DNA from: Muribaculum caecicola | GTDB lineage: Bacteria; Bacteroidota; Bacteroidia; Bacteroidales; Muribaculaceae | Assembly (NCBI GenBank): GCA_004801635.1 | Contig: SSTG01000011.1 | Coordinates: 1 to 32,184, forward strand | Direction of reading: 5' to 3' | Length of the DNA: 32,184 nt | In this document: positions 31,784-32,184 of the stretch, one piece after another | How positions within the stretch are numbered: position 1 is the stretch's first letter | Layout: every line of letters begins with the position of its first letter | Made by a program: the position numbers and the translations under genes | The notes under the pieces: model-generated | What the model was told of the DNA's origin: nothing | Databases searched by the model: none | What the model saw: the letters and a program-made list of their open reading frames with translations, nothing else

Positions 31784-32184
31784 CTAAGCCGCTAACTGAG
31801 CCAACCGATGATTTATTTTCTGAATTATTTTGAGATGCGGAGATTTTCCGCAAGTCGAAATAATTGTTGAGGCGAGATAAGATTCAAACATAAGCCGTTT
31901 GAACTGCGCTACCGAAAGATCCGGATAATCCTTCCTTATGACCTCTTTGCAGACATTGAGGGCAGTGAAGGAAAGATTGAACGCAAAGTCAAGCCGGGCT
32001 TTGTCGCGGGTCTGCTGTGACTGAAGTCCGGTGAACTGCTTGGCATCGCGTATGCCGAACTCAATCTGAAAGCGGGTGCGGTAGAAACCGATGATCTTTT
32101 CAGGTCTCATATTGGTGTCGGTAGAGAAGTAAAGAAGAGGGTCTGCGTTTTCAACCGGACAGACCACGATACGGATGTCGCGTT
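31784..32184 (-). mobile_element. IS4-family transposase, C-terminal part (5' end outside window)
   Basis: The frame is open to the right edge, so only about the last 133 residues are visible. They include the IS4 signature Y-x2-R-x3-E-x6-K in FYRTRFQIEFGIRDAKQF, whose Glu is the third catalytic acid of the DDE site. It is followed by a helical region (LDFAFNLSFTALNVCKEVI) typical of IS4 and IS1634-type DDE_Tnp_1 proteins. The stop is TAG at 31784. Whether the element is intact cannot be judged here. A GTG at 32167 is in frame but lies inside the conserved domain and is not a real start. Confidence 0.85.

Noticed and set aside
1..32184. CRISPR arrays, tRNA, rRNA, tmRNA and defence or toxin-antitoxin modules
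   Set aside because: No regularly spaced repeats, cloverleaf-like sequences or recognisable defence genes were seen. MazG here is the housekeeping pyrophosphohydrolase, not evidence of a MazEF system.

Overview
The window reads as chromosomal DNA of a Bacteroidota bacterium, most likely order Bacteroidales. Upstream regions carry the Bacteroidota promoter pattern (TTTG, about 19-21 nt, TAnnTTTG) rather than E. coli -35/-10 boxes, and Shine-Dalgarno sequences are mostly absent. The content fits: a folP-cdaA pair, a six-gene Na+-NQR operon, a short Hc1-type histone, a DUF3332 lipoprotein, a CTC-type L25 followed by pth and an S4-domain gene, and an exported GH51 arabinofuranosidase. Genus cannot be set from this sequence alone. 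Most of the window is ordinary core genome; the only mobile DNA is part of an IS4-type transposase at the right edge.

Layout. 1-2360 (+): the end of a TPR protein and its terminator, then folP and cdaA (folate and c-di-AMP synthesis). 2355-6438 (-): a mazG, small exported protein, topB, Nudix operon, followed by a tiny Cys-rich membrane protein. 6646-7853 (+): an acyltransferase-3 membrane protein behind a leader holding a terminator-like hairpin. 7850-9553 (-): rplY, pth and an S4 gene. 9806-10381 (+): an SRPBCC protein. 10455-14501 (-): cdsA, purM, mltF-like and DUF3332, closed by a shared bidirectional terminator. 14787-16170 (-): prs and a 57-residue Hc1 histone. 16248-18811 (-): a GH13 enzyme and a patatin-like phospholipase. 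18854-24755 (-): nqrABCDEF, with a divergent Crp/Fnr regulator at 25191. 25934-31506 (-): an aldo/keto reductase, GH51 and alkaline phosphatase operon, a terminator, and a Tat-signal dipeptide epimerase.

How the genes fit together. Many are housekeeping: nucleotide supply and clean-up (prs, purM, mazG, Nudix), phospholipid and peptidoglycan work (cdsA, lytic transglycosylase, dipeptide epimerase), translation (rplY, pth, S4) and sodium-motive respiration (nqr). The GH51-phosphatase-reductase operon looks like nutrient scavenging without SusC/SusD.

No clearly new multi-gene system is visible. The least explained signals are three long perfect inverted repeats inside coding sequences (pth 14 bp, patatin 13 bp, phoA signal peptide 18 bp), the leader hairpin of the acyltransferase gene, a palindrome over the presumed nqr promoter, and a TopB whose TOPRIM motif reads DxGxE.
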